A stretch of DNA of 24,692 nucleotides from a virus: IMG/VR virus record IMGVR_UViG_3300022200_005065, positions 1-24,692 of that record. One strand, written 5' to 3'. Positions 16,601-23,424 of this stretch are shown here, in pieces (the stretch's first letter is position 1; each line of letters opens with the position of its first letter). Made by a program: the position numbers and the translations under genes. Below the pieces are notes generated by a model. That model made no database searches. It was not told the origin of the DNA and saw only the letters and a list, made by a program, of their open reading frames with translations.

Positions 16601-17020
16601 TTATATTTTTAGGTCGATTTGATATGATATTGAAATAACCAGACGGTCTCTCCCGTTCCGCATGCCCATATATTTGAATTCAGGTTCATCCATTATGGCG
16701 TAACCACCATCCGATAGGTTGTAACTGACAGCCGCAAAGAAGTCACCAATGAATTCTGCAATCTCGTCGCGTAGACCGGTTCCAGTATCTTTTGGGGTTA
16801 ATACGTCAACCTGAAATATACCAATGCTGCGAAGATGCGTTCGACCTACAGTCGATGGCATTCTCTTGCCTTCTAACATACAAGGGGCAACCAGCACCAT
16901 TTCAGTCGCCTTTTCCAGATCGACATTTTGCCAGTTTATTTCAACATCACCCGGATAGTTGGCTGTCATTTGAGCTAGTAACCGGGTTTCTAATTCTCTG
17001 CGCAAGAGTTTGTGAGACAT
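16601..17020 (-). CDS. Tail terminator protein (DUF4128-like)
   Basis: A 139-residue protein of tail-terminator type, the ring that ends tube growth and docks tail to head. It starts with a helix (LLRRELETRLLAQM), has a central YPGDVEINWQNVD strand, and continues with the RTHLRSIGIFQVDVLTPKDTG pattern typical of this family before ending in beta strands (RLVISISYQIDL). ATG at 17020 follows the previous stop by two bases, with AAGG eight bases upstream. Position between the gp10-like gene and the tail tube gene is the conserved one for tail terminators. Confidence 0.8.
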   Translation of the reverse strand: MSHKLLRRELETRLLAQMTANYPGDVEINWQNVDLEKATEMVLVAPCMLEGKRMPSTVGRTHLRSIGIFQVDVLTPKDTGTGLRDEIAEFIGDFFAAVSYNLSDGGYAIMDEPEFKYMGMRNGRDRLVISISYQIDLKI

Positions 17021-17022
17021 TG

Positions 17023-17499
17023 TTAGCGCCTTTTCATAATTACTTCGAGTTCTTTCATCGATATGCGAGCCATACCAGCGGGTGACCTAGATCGTTCCCG
17101 CGTAGGGAGCATACCATATTCCAATTCATCAATTTTACCATAGTTGTTTGATAGCCAGAATGTTTGAAACGGATTCTTTAGACTTAGACGCGCAAGTGAC
17201 GCATCGGCATCAGCCTGTGCAATTCCGCGTCTTGGTTCCGTACCTAGTGCCATTGAGCTTGTGGCGCCCGGTGCCGGACCGCCGGGGTCCCCCAATTCAC
17301 CGGATGCCGGGGTACCCGCCGACCATTGCCAGTTCCTAAGAGCTGTACCAGTATAAACCGGTGTGCGATCTGTAACGGCTGTGTGTAGATAGGTAATTGC
17401 AATATTGATTTCTTTACGCAGCAATTCGGCTGGCTTCTGCTTATGTATTTGCATGCCAGCGATAACATCGTTGATATTATCTGAAAAGCTGATTGACAT
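17023..17499 (-). CDS. HK97 gp10-like neck/tail completion protein
   Basis: A 158-residue protein with features of the HK97-gp10-like group: an N-terminal helix, the DRTPVYTGTALRNWQWS segment, and the FWLSNNYGKIDELEYG ... RSPAGMARISM end, where the loop E-Y-G and the P-A-G-M are typical. The start codon overlaps the preceding stop as TAATG, so the two are probably coupled. Proteins of this group take part in head-tail joining or tail completion; the precise step is not shown by sequence. Confidence 0.75.
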   Translation of the reverse strand: MSISFSDNINDVIAGMQIHKQKPAELLRKEINIAITYLHTAVTDRTPVYTGTALRNWQWSAGTPASGELGDPGGPAPGATSSMALGTEPRRGIAQADADASLARLSLKNPFQTFWLSNNYGKIDELEYGMLPTRERSRSPAGMARISMKELEVIMKRR

Positions 17500-17879
17500 T
17501 ATCTCTTCCGTAAATGTAGTATTGCAACAGAATCACCGGGGACAGACACTGCTTTCTTAACGTCCCACTTTGTTCCGTCTGGATGGATTACGATATCGTT
17601 ATCGTTCACCACAAAGTTATATGGTAGGCGCGGGAATATCATTTTCTGATCGACAGACCCATCGATCTGTGGGTCGCGCTCCATTTCACGTTGAGTGAAT
17701 TGAGCAAATACACTTTTAGCAATCACAATGTTTGCGGTGTCGGGGCGTGACACAGTGCCCGTCGCCGGGTCGTAAGCGGTATCGCCTTCAGTGACATAGG
17801 TTGCGTTCAACACTGGTAAATCATCCAGAATATCAAACGCGTCTTTAACCAGACTTGCTATGAGATTTTCAAGTGCCAT
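17499..17879 (-). CDS. Head closure / connector protein
   Basis: A 126-residue protein between the DnaT_2-like adaptor and the gp10-like gene, a position normally held by the head-closure (stopper) protein. The sequence has an N-terminal helix (LIASLVKDAFDILDDLP), a FAQFTQREMERDPQ segment and C-terminal beta strands ending GTKWDVKKAVSVPGDSVAILHL, consistent with a small beta-barrel. Start overlaps the upstream stop as TAATG. I assign the role mainly from position and general layout. Confidence 0.65.
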   Translation of the reverse strand: MALENLIASLVKDAFDILDDLPVLNATYVTEGDTAYDPATGTVSRPDTANIVIAKSVFAQFTQREMERDPQIDGSVDQKMIFPRLPYNFVVNDNDIVIHPDGTKWDVKKAVSVPGDSVAILHLRKR

Positions 17880-18400
17880 TACGACCTCGCCACTCTTCCG
17901 AATGTTATTCCTGATGGATTGTCAATTGCGCCTAGTCCGCGCAGCAATAAAATCACATCAGTTGGGATTGTCATTTGCTTGTATTTAGCATCCAGATACA
18001 ATTCAACAACATCAACGCGGATACGTTCAATGCCTTCGCGTGAGCCGGGCGCAGAGCGATCATCGTTTATGAGGAAGCGAGCCATTTCAGATACGGCTGA
18101 TTTCAAGCGTGGAGGGATTTCTGTGGAAAGGATTGCATGACCTTCGTGGTCGAGAACACCTTCGCGAGGCCAAGACAGCATCAGGTCATTGTCAACCTTT
18201 GTGCCTTTCCATTTTACGCGGATATCAATATACCGGGTCGCCCATACAAGCAACGCGTCTTTTTGAGCATCGGTCAAGCCAGCCCAATCAGCATTCGCGA
18301 AAGCATTTGCTTCGATATAAGCATCAGCTTCCGCGATTGTGACATATGAGTTAGCTCCGGTTACACCGGTTCCATCTTCTATGAGTAATGTGACAGCCAT
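17879..18400 (-). CDS. Head-tail adaptor, DnaT_2-like
   Basis: A 173-residue protein of the family annotated as DnaT-like ssDNA-binding (DnaT_2), which in phage late operons is a head-tail connector. Recognisable are EDGTGVTGANSYVTIAEAD at the N-terminus, W-A-T-R-Y-I-D at about 53-59, LSWPREGV and the IPPRLKSAVSEMARFL helix. It starts at ATG 18400, 58 bases after PhoH, with only a weak GGGA sequence upstream, and opens the run of four connector genes. The ssDNA-binding label comes from database naming and should not be taken as its function here. Confidence 0.8.
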   Translation of the reverse strand: MAVTLLIEDGTGVTGANSYVTIAEADAYIEANAFANADWAGLTDAQKDALLVWATRYIDIRVKWKGTKVDNDLMLSWPREGVLDHEGHAILSTEIPPRLKSAVSEMARFLINDDRSAPGSREGIERIRVDVVELYLDAKYKQMTIPTDVILLLRGLGAIDNPSGITFGRVARS

Positions 18401-18458
18401 TTAATTATCCCGCGATTATACGATTAGATGGTTATTGTCACATGCGAGCGACTATAAG

Positions 18459-19220
18459 TCAAAGATTATCGTTAGCGGTCCACTTAGAAAATGCTTCAAC
18501 CCACTCACGTGCGTGTTCAGATCGAACGACGTCTTCAGGTAGGAATTCAATTATATCAGCATCAATATCATATTTTTCGATGATATCCAAGATAGCACCT
18601 AGACCACTGTCGTCAATATCGCTTTGAACAGGGTCCCCGGTTACGACGTAGGTTGTGTCCTCGCCTTTACGTGTCAAGAACAAGCGCAAGTCAGCGAACG
18701 TGCAGTTCTGCGCTTCGTCAAGAATAACAAAGGCATCTTTGAATGTGCGTCCACGCATATGCTCAAATGATAGAAATTCAATATCACCCGCGCCCATAAG
18801 ACGTTCAAGCTCTGCCGCCGACACTTCGTCCTTGAATGCATCCATCATAGGGACCAACCACGGCGCAAGCTTCTGCTCAAGCTTACCGGGCAAGAAACCT
18901 TGCTGGTGTCGCTTTGGTGCAGTAGTTGGACGTGCAATAAGTATCTTTGATATTTCTTGTGATTTTAGTTTTTGAATTGCGATCTTGCATGACAACCATG
19001 TTTTACCGGTGCCAGCTTCTCCTATAGCGAAGATTTGTGTCGCATTTTTGAGGCTATCAATCAGGTCAGATTGACGTGCGTTTAGAGGTCGAATTATGCT
19101 TGGTTGGTATCGGACTTTTGAACTACTTTTTTGCTGCCTTCTCTTCAGCCTTTTGAGAGCCTTTTGGCTCATTGGTGGTAGGTGTTGTTCGTTCGGGTTA
19201 CCAAGTGGTCCTTGAAGCAT
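18459..19220 (-). CDS. phoH: PhoH-like P-loop ATPase
   Basis: A 253-residue PhoH family ATPase. Walker A is GEAGTGKT (67-74), Walker B is VILDEAQN (165-172), followed by the family motif VVTGDPVQSDI. A basic N-terminus (KRLKRRQQK) precedes the ATPase fold. I choose the ATG at 19220: AAGGAG ends five bases before it, whereas the GTG two codons earlier directly abuts that Shine-Dalgarno sequence. PhoH genes are frequent in marine and other phages; their role is unsettled (RNA metabolism or phosphate stress have been proposed). Here it sits among late genes, between small membrane-protein genes and the head-tail connector genes, and is likely expressed late. Confidence 0.95.
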   Translation of the reverse strand: MLQGPLGNPNEQHLPPMSQKALKRLKRRQQKSSSKVRYQPSIIRPLNARQSDLIDSLKNATQIFAIGEAGTGKTWLSCKIAIQKLKSQEISKILIARPTTAPKRHQQGFLPGKLEQKLAPWLVPMMDAFKDEVSAAELERLMGAGDIEFLSFEHMRGRTFKDAFVILDEAQNCTFADLRLFLTRKGEDTTYVVTGDPVQSDIDDSGLGAILDIIEKYDIDADIIEFLPEDVVRSEHAREWVEAFSKWTANDNL

Positions 19221-19263
19221 GTGCACTCCTTATTGACCTTTGCTTACCAAAAATTGGTAGGCT

Positions 19264-19563
19264 TCATTTCATACTGCGTGCCCTGTCTAAGAGTATCGCA
19301 ACGTCTTTTGTGATCGCTTGTAAAGTAGCGGTAGTTCCAGATACCTCACGCCGTACTTCGTGCAGTTCGTTGATTGCACTTTCCAGCATTAAAAGGTCCA
19401 ACGGGTGTAATCGCACACTGGACATAACAACTAAGTCTGAAGGAGGTCTATTTTTGTCTGGTTTCGATTTACCGTGGAGCCACCAAGCTGCCACGGCTGC
19501 ACTAATAGCTGTCGTGAAGCCAACTATGTGTTCAGGCTCCCACGTGATCAGCCATTCCATCAT
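19264..19563 (-). CDS. Small single-pass membrane protein with coiled coil
   Basis: A 99-residue protein with one hydrophobic segment at about residues 12-31 (HIVGFTTAISAAVAAWWLHG), then a charged linker and a helix at about 55-95 with heptad-like spacing that ends in a basic residue pair. The start is one of two adjacent ATG codons, nine bases past the preceding stop, with a weak GAG upstream. The layout (N-terminal anchor plus cytoplasmic or periplasmic coil) occurs among holin-associated and DUF2730-like phage proteins, but I cannot assign a family. Next to a four-pass membrane protein, a lysis-related role is possible. Confidence 0.65.
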   Translation of the reverse strand: MMEWLITWEPEHIVGFTTAISAAVAAWWLHGKSKPDKNRPPSDLVVMSSVRLHPLDLLMLESAINELHEVRREVSGTTATLQAITKDVAILLDRARSMK

Positions 19564-19572
19564 TTTTCATTC

Positions 19573-20031
19573 TCACACTTTGGCAGATATATTCACTGCT
19601 GTCCACAAGTTGCAAATACTTAGTGGCAAATAAATTGAAATCGCCAGCAAGGCGGGTGGTGTTACATACGAAAATAGGACAGTCAACATCGCAAAGAAAG
19701 ATGCGGCATAGATAGCCCCAATGCATCGAAGAATAGGGGAACGACGCCAGTTTCCGTTGATCATAACGCCAGCTATTTGAAAAGTACCGGCAAGGGCGCA
19801 AGTGATACCCCACATAGGTATGGACATTACTTCTAAAAAAGAATTATATATCGAGCTACTCATTGATGCAGGTATTATCAAAATCATCAAACCACGAGAT
19901 AAGATGATTACACCAATCAATAATTCCATAGCGCGGGTATCCAAAGCCCACAACCACTTGATTAAAAATATAAAGAAATTGCCACGAGGTAAGGCTGTAT
20001 GTTCAGTCTGGATACTCACTTGTGTCGTCAT
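19573..20031 (-). CDS. Four-pass membrane protein of unknown function
   Basis: A 152-residue protein with a hydrophilic N-terminus and four likely membrane helices at about 35-55, 72-92, 100-123 and 127-147. No catalytic motif is visible. It overlaps the end of the preceding gene by 29 bases and has only a weak A-rich ribosome site, so translation may be coupled or the true start may be internal (the next clear in-frame ATG begins MELLIGV). It could be a holin, a superinfection-exclusion protein or another membrane factor; sequence alone does not decide. Confidence 0.65.
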   Translation of the reverse strand: MTTQVSIQTEHTALPRGNFFIFLIKWLWALDTRAMELLIGVIILSRGLMILIIPASMSSSIYNSFLEVMSIPMWGITCALAGTFQIAGVMINGNWRRSPILRCIGAIYAASFFAMLTVLFSYVTPPALLAISIYLPLSICNLWTAVNISAKV

Positions 20032-20212
20032 TTTCTTTAACTGGTGCCTTCTGAAGCTTCTGCTTCTTTGTATCGGGTGTGTTTGGGAAAACTGTATCTA
20101 CTGTAAGGGGGCTGTTAGGAGGCCATGGTGTCCAACCCATATCGAACAAATCCTTAGCTTTTTCAGAGCTAACTTCAAAGAGTTGCCCATTAGGACTATA
20201 GACTTTGAACAC
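20003..20212 (-). CDS. Short protein with N-terminal P-x-G ... GW domain, paralogue of the 110-residue gene nearby
   Basis: A 69-residue protein starting at GTG (20212), with GAGAGG five bases upstream. Residues 1-28 (FKVYSPNGQLFEVSSEKAKD, then LFDMGW) align with residues 1-32 of the product at 20677-21009, sharing K-V, P-x-G, E, S, A-x-D-L and G-W. The rest is Pro/Lys/Asp-rich and probably disordered. It lies after a terminator and runs into the membrane protein gene. No function is known to me; a small module binding a head component is one possibility. Confidence 0.65.
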   Translation of the reverse strand: MFKVYSPNGQLFEVSSEKAKDLFDMGWTPWPPNSPLTVDTVFPNTPDTKKQKLQKAPVKENDDTSEYPD

Positions 20213-20269
20213 GGCAACCTCTCATAAAATTCCATTCCACTATATTAACACTTTTGAAGATGGAACCCA

Positions 20270-20303
20270 AATAAATAAAGACCGGCTCAATTAAGAACCG
20301 GCC
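20270..20303 (-). terminator. Intrinsic terminator after the 92-residue gene
   Basis: GGCCGGTTC and GAGCCGGTC form a 9-bp stem with two G-U pairs and a TTAATT loop, followed by TTTATTTATTT. It lies about 40 bases past the stop of the gene at 20342-20620 and ahead of the next gene. Confidence 0.8.
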
Positions 20304-20341
20304 CTTGACAAGCATTTTTCGATGTGTATTAGATGAAAGTA

Positions 20342-20620
20342 TTAGACGATTGCAACAACTGAAACGTCTTGACCAAATGCGGTAGTGTCACATCGTGCCC
20401 AAACAAAATCACCTGCAACTAGCCCCGCATAACCAACTGATTGTTCTTTATTAACTTTCAGTATGATGCCTTTAACAGTCGTAGCTGGTGGAGCAGTTAC
20501 TCCAGCATAAACGTAGATCGGTCCATTGGAAATAAGCTGGACAGTACAATCGCCAGCACCTGAGTGAAGCTGCACCCATGTGTCGCTAGGAATATTTGTA
20601 ATGGTTGTGCTGACAGTCAT
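20342..20620 (-). CDS. Small beta-rich structural protein, possible head decoration
   Basis: A 92-residue protein made almost wholly of predicted beta strands: SDTWVQLHSGAGDCTVQLIS, NGPIYVYAGV, and VAGDFVWARCDTTAFGQDVS near the end. The W-x-x-L-x-S-G-x-G-D and G-P-I-Y-V pattern is common in small phage beta-sandwich proteins encoded near capsid genes. Start ATG 20620 has AGGA eight bases upstream. It has terminators on both sides, so it behaves as a separate unit. Decoration of the capsid or a fibre-tip module is inferred from neighbourhood only. Confidence 0.65.
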   Translation of the reverse strand: MTVSTTITNIPSDTWVQLHSGAGDCTVQLISNGPIYVYAGVTAPPATTVKGIILKVNKEQSVGYAGLVAGDFVWARCDTTAFGQDVSVVAIV

Positions 20621-20633
20621 GATGGTATCCTAT

Positions 20634-20662
20634 AAAGAAAGAGCGGGAACTATGTCCCGCCC
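20634..20662 (-). terminator. Intrinsic terminator after the 110-residue gene
   Basis: GGGCGGGA and TCCCGCTC form an 8-bp stem with one G-U pair and a CATAGT loop, followed by TTTCTTTAT. It lies 15 bases past the stop of the gene at 20677-21009; its U tract overlaps the leader of the next gene. Confidence 0.8.
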
Positions 20663-20676
20663 GTTGAATGGTTGGG

Positions 20677-21009
20677 TTAGCTTCCGCTTTTCCCGCGACC
20701 GCGACCTTTATAGCTTTTTGGGCTGTCGTCGTCTTCGTTGTCACCACTATCTGCATCAGCTTCCAATTGTGCGGCAGCAACTGCAGCGCGTGCTTCTTCA
20801 GCCTCTGCTTCAGCTTCTGCTTCGTCAGCTTCTTTCTGCGCTTTTTTCATAGCAGATTCAGCTTCCGCCTTTGCGATTGCTTTTTCTTTAAGCTTCAGAG
20901 AAACTGGTGGTTCGTCATTCCAGCCTTTAACATTACGAACAAGATCGCGAGCGTTAGCCGGCGACATTTCATACATATTTCCGTCTGGTCCCCATACTTT
21001 AACTAGCAT
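20677..21009 (-). CDS. Small protein with P-x-G ... GW domain and Ala/Glu-rich coil
   Basis: A 110-residue protein. Residues 1-32 (VKVWGPDGNMYEMSPANARD, then LV and a GW) form the same short domain as in the gene at 20003-20212. Residues about 40-85 are an Ala/Glu/Lys-rich helix likely to form a coiled coil, followed by an acidic run and a basic Gly/Arg tail (KGRGRGKSGS). ATG 21009 has GAAGGA upstream. Terminators lie just before and just after the gene. I do not recognise a function; the helix could trimerise or bind a partner. Confidence 0.7.
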   Translation of the reverse strand: MLVKVWGPDGNMYEMSPANARDLVRNVKGWNDEPPVSLKLKEKAIAKAEAESAMKKAQKEADEAEAEAEAEEARAAVAAAQLEADADSGDNEDDDSPKSYKGRGRGKSGS

Positions 21010-21040
21010 AGTGTGAATCCTTCATTTGTCGGTTGAGTTG

Positions 21041-21069
21041 AAAAAGACCGGGGCACGAATGTCCCGGCC
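21041..21069 (-). terminator. Intrinsic terminator after the cement protein gene
   Basis: GGCCGGGACA and TGCCCCGGTC form a 10-position stem with one mismatch, one G-U pair and a TTCG tetraloop, followed directly by TTTTT. It stands 15 bases past the stop of the cement gene. Confidence 0.88.
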
Positions 21070-21083
21070 TTTGAAGATTTTTA

Positions 21084-21500
21084 TCAGACAGGCAATGGAG
21101 CTGCGTAAGCCCAAAAGTCTGCGCCTGAAGTACCATCTGCTTTTGTAGCAACAACGCGAAGAGCAGTCTGTGCAGCAAGCTGCTCGCGCAGAATGCCGAA
21201 GTTGAATGCGCCTGTTGCTGTTACAACAAGTGTATGCAAAGTAACAGTATCGTCGAAGTCGCCAGTAGCTGACACTTGAACTGTTAGAGTTGCACCACTA
21301 TCAACGATACCAGTTACTGACCCGAAGATCACGAACTGCTGTTGATTTGCAGGGTTTGAACCGTCCCAATATGCTGTAAGCACATCAAGGGCTAGTTCGT
21401 CTGAAGTGACGTCCACATTTGCAGTGCCGGTAGAGGCAGTTGCAGTATCGCGAAGCGCGAGGGCATCATCTACAGAGAATCGTACTGAAGAAGCTGGCAT
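21084..21500 (-). CDS. Probable capsid cement/decoration protein (Bbp16-like)
   Basis: A 138-residue, acidic, beta-rich protein immediately downstream of the major capsid gene. Length, position and the pattern of DDALAL..TATASTGTANVDV at the start and a D-F-D-D-x-V ... R-E-Q-L-A ... R-V-V-A-T end resemble the capsid cement proteins of the Bordetella phage BPP-1 Bbp16 group. Such proteins clip onto the outside of the capsid and stabilise it. ATG 21500 has AAGGA eight bases upstream. The family call is from memory of the pattern. Confidence 0.65.
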   Translation of the reverse strand: MPASSVRFSVDDALALRDTATASTGTANVDVTSDELALDVLTAYWDGSNPANQQQFVIFGSVTGIVDSGATLTVQVSATGDFDDTVTLHTLVVTATGAFNFGILREQLAAQTALRVVATKADGTSGADFWAYAAPLPV

Positions 21501-21538
21501 TTTGATTTTCCTTATTCTAAAATTGCCGTTAAGGTGAG

Positions 21539-21556
21539 TGGGGGATTACTCCCCCA
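21539..21556 (-). terminator. Strong hairpin just after the major capsid gene
   Basis: TGGGGGA and TCCCCCA form a perfect 7-bp stem with a GTAA tetraloop, eight bases past the capsid stop. No U tract follows, so it is more likely an mRNA 3'-end stabiliser or weak pause than a full terminator. Confidence 0.5.
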
Positions 21557-21563
21557 TCCCTAA

Positions 21564-22493
21564 TTACTTGGTTACGTCAGCGTTGGTGATACCCCACACG
21601 CGAGACGCAGCGCGTCCGTGCATGACAGCCAATGAAACGAGCCATTCTACGCGTGTGCGATAGACTGGACGATCATCAAGTTCACCAAGGTCCGTTACTT
21701 CCATAACACCGTTCTGGATGCCCTGAACACGATCTGTGCCCATGTTAACAACATACATTGATGTTGATACTGCACCACCGGCTGGACCAGCTTCATTGAA
21801 ATCAATGATTTTTGCGCCTGTGTCGTCATAGTCAACCGCGATGTACGGAAGGCCATTATACAAAGGAACACGCTTGCCGAAATCGTCCATAGCGTAATCG
21901 ATATCACCACCAACGCCCTGACGAGCAGCAGTGTTAAGTTTACGCCACATATCTTTCGAACCGATAATGTGTGTTGCACCATCAACTTCATCGATAGCTT
22001 TATCCAAAGCTTCCAATGACAACGGGCTGTTCGCGCTTGGTGCGGTCAAAAGAGCAGTGATCAACTGGTTACCAGTGATACGTGCACGAAGACCATCAAA
22101 TTCACGCGGGTCAGTTGTGCTGTCGCCGTTGATGATTTTTCCAGTGATGTTAAGAGCAAGTGCCTTAACTTTCATTGCTTCCTGAGAAGAACGAACTTGC
22201 TCACCGCGAGTTTTGATCATAGCCTTATCGACGTCAAGATCACCACCTGCAATACGCAGAACTTCTGTTTCAGGATTGATAACACCCGTTGATTCTGTGT
22301 AGCTCTCGTTATAGCCACGGAATGCGACGCCCGGTAGGGTGCCTTCGCGGTTATAGCTCAACGAACCACCAAGAATATCTTCAAACGGCAAAGCCGCCAA
22401 AAGAGGTGAGTTTGCTGCGAACATTTCAATCACGGCTGATCGTTTTACATCACCGGAATTGAGCTTGCTTGCTTCCATTAGCGTAAGAGGCAT
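21564..22493 (-). CDS. Major capsid protein
   Basis: A 309-residue protein, the likely major head subunit with HK97 fold. Support comes from position (after scaffold, before cement), length, and sequence traits: a helical N-arm, the AFRGYNESYTESTGVINPET stretch expected for an extended E-loop, a DVDKAMIKTRGEQVRSSQEA helix, the NGDSTTDPREFDGL core, and a C-terminal R-V-E-W-L-V-S-L-A strand common in this capsid group. ATG 22493 has AGGAGA nine bases upstream. The leader contains an unusual pseudoknot-like fold, and a hairpin follows the stop, both fitting a gene needing high or tuned output. Confidence 0.9.
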   Translation of the reverse strand: MPLTLMEASKLNSGDVKRSAVIEMFAANSPLLAALPFEDILGGSLSYNREGTLPGVAFRGYNESYTESTGVINPETEVLRIAGGDLDVDKAMIKTRGEQVRSSQEAMKVKALALNITGKIINGDSTTDPREFDGLRARITGNQLITALLTAPSANSPLSLEALDKAIDEVDGATHIIGSKDMWRKLNTAARQGVGGDIDYAMDDFGKRVPLYNGLPYIAVDYDDTGAKIIDFNEAGPAGGAVSTSMYVVNMGTDRVQGIQNGVMEVTDLGELDDRPVYRTRVEWLVSLAVMHGRAASRVWGITNADVTK

Positions 22494-22522
22494 AATTTGG
22501 TTCTCCTATTGTTCCTCAGTCG

Positions 22523-22606
22523 CTGGTGGGCTTTTTAAGCTCTTACCCCCGGTAAGGTTTAGGGTTATCCCTAGAATGAGGCACTGCCCACCAGACAATT
22601 GCCTCA
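22523..22606 (-). promoter_or_regulatory. Candidate H-type pseudoknot RNA in the major capsid leader
   Basis: On the minus strand TGAGGCA (22606..22600) pairs with TGCCTCA (22583..22577), and CTGGTGGGC (22594..22586) with GCCCACCAG (22531..22523). Both helices are perfect (7 and 9 bp) and they cross. Loops are 5 bases, 2 bases and a long loop holding two further perfect hairpins, TAGGG/CCCTA and CTTACC/GGTAAG. The element lies between the scaffold stop and the capsid ribosome site, ending 14 bases before AGGAGA. No U tract follows, so it is not a plain terminator. Similar pseudoknots act as translational operators (for example T4 gene 32); that role is inferred here. Confidence 0.7.
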
Positions 22607-22625
22607 CCCGTAATATTCAAAGCAG

Positions 22626-23420
22626 CTAGGCTACTTTTCCCTTCAGTGCTTGGTTCGCGAACGCTAGGCGCTGTTGAGCCGGCAACTTCTGGAATTCTTC
22701 TTGGCTCATTCCGTTAGGGTATTTATTATTCCCATCAGAACCACCAGCACCGCCACCTGTGTTACCTTTGAAGAAGTGCGGAGCAGCTTTCTTCAGAGTG
22801 GTAACCCATTCATCGGCTGTCATTGGTGTAGCCCCGTCGGAGCCATACATAACGACATTTTCGTCTTTCATTGCCACCACTTCGCCTTTTTCATTCACTT
22901 TGAATGTTGAGCGAGCGCGGGACAAAATATCTGGAAGGGCGGATGGATTAACACCACTTTCTTCCTTCAACACGGCGTCGGTGATATGACGATCAACAAC
23001 AGTGTTAGCGTATTTCTTTTTACCATCATGCACTTCGGCAGTGAGGGTCTTGTTCTTGTTTTCAGCTTCAATGAGTTGAGCTTCGAGTTGCTCTTTCATT
23101 TGCTTAACCCGGTTGTCCACTTCCTTCTCAATGTCGTCGCTCTTTTTGAGCTTTCCGTCACTGACTTGTTGGGCGGTCCTACGCAGGGCTTCTAATTCGG
23201 TCTTGAAGTTGTCGGCATCTTCGCCAATCAATCCAGACAATTGTGTGTTCGTGGCCTTCAGGGTGTCGCGTTCTTCAGCTAGTGCGATATTGTTATCGCG
23301 GAATTCATCGAGCTTCGCTTTTGGAACGACGTTGACTTCCCATTTGTCACCGTTTTGTTTAGCAGAGTCTTCCAGACCTTCTGGAATTTCGTCTTTCGAC
23401 GCAAAAGTTAATACAGGCAT
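22626..23420 (-). CDS. Head scaffolding protein
   Basis: A 264-residue, strongly charged, mostly helical protein directly upstream of the major capsid gene, the usual place for a scaffold. A short N-terminal beta segment (VLTFASKDEIPEGL) is followed by a long coiled coil at about residues 35-135, a middle region and a C-terminal helix-turn-helix after a Gly-rich linker (QEEFQKLPAQQRLAFANQAL). The basic or mixed C-terminal helices of scaffolds typically bind the capsid protein. ATG 23420; its ribosome site lies in a small hairpin. A protease is not visible here, so the scaffold may be expelled instead of cleaved. Confidence 0.82.
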   Translation of the reverse strand: MPVLTFASKDEIPEGLEDSAKQNGDKWEVNVVPKAKLDEFRDNNIALAEERDTLKATNTQLSGLIGEDADNFKTELEALRRTAQQVSDGKLKKSDDIEKEVDNRVKQMKEQLEAQLIEAENKNKTLTAEVHDGKKKYANTVVDRHITDAVLKEESGVNPSALPDILSRARSTFKVNEKGEVVAMKDENVVMYGSDGATPMTADEWVTTLKKAAPHFFKGNTGGGAGGSDGNNKYPNGMSQEEFQKLPAQQRLAFANQALKGKVA

Positions 23421-23424
23421 ATGT

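Noticed and set aside
19221-19226. PhoH start at GTG 19226
   Set aside because: The Shine-Dalgarno AAGGAG directly abuts this GTG, leaving no spacing; the ATG at 19220 is correctly spaced.
19245-19259. Inverted repeat TACCAA/TTGGTA as a terminator after the 99-residue gene
   Set aside because: The stem is short and AT-rich and is not followed by a U tract. It may be chance.
20213-20275. Promoter for the 69-residue gene and membrane protein genes
   Set aside because: TATAGT would be a fair -10 box, but no acceptable -35 box lies 16-18 bases upstream.
22560-22573. Homing endonuclease-like site TAGGGATAAC
   Set aside because: It matches only the first ten bases of the I-SceI site and is fully explained by the small hairpin TAGGG/CCCTA.
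22523-22594. tRNA or tRNA-like RNA
   Set aside because: The closed element is 72 bases with several stems, but it lacks the T-arm consensus and a 7-bp acceptor stem, and has crossing helices.
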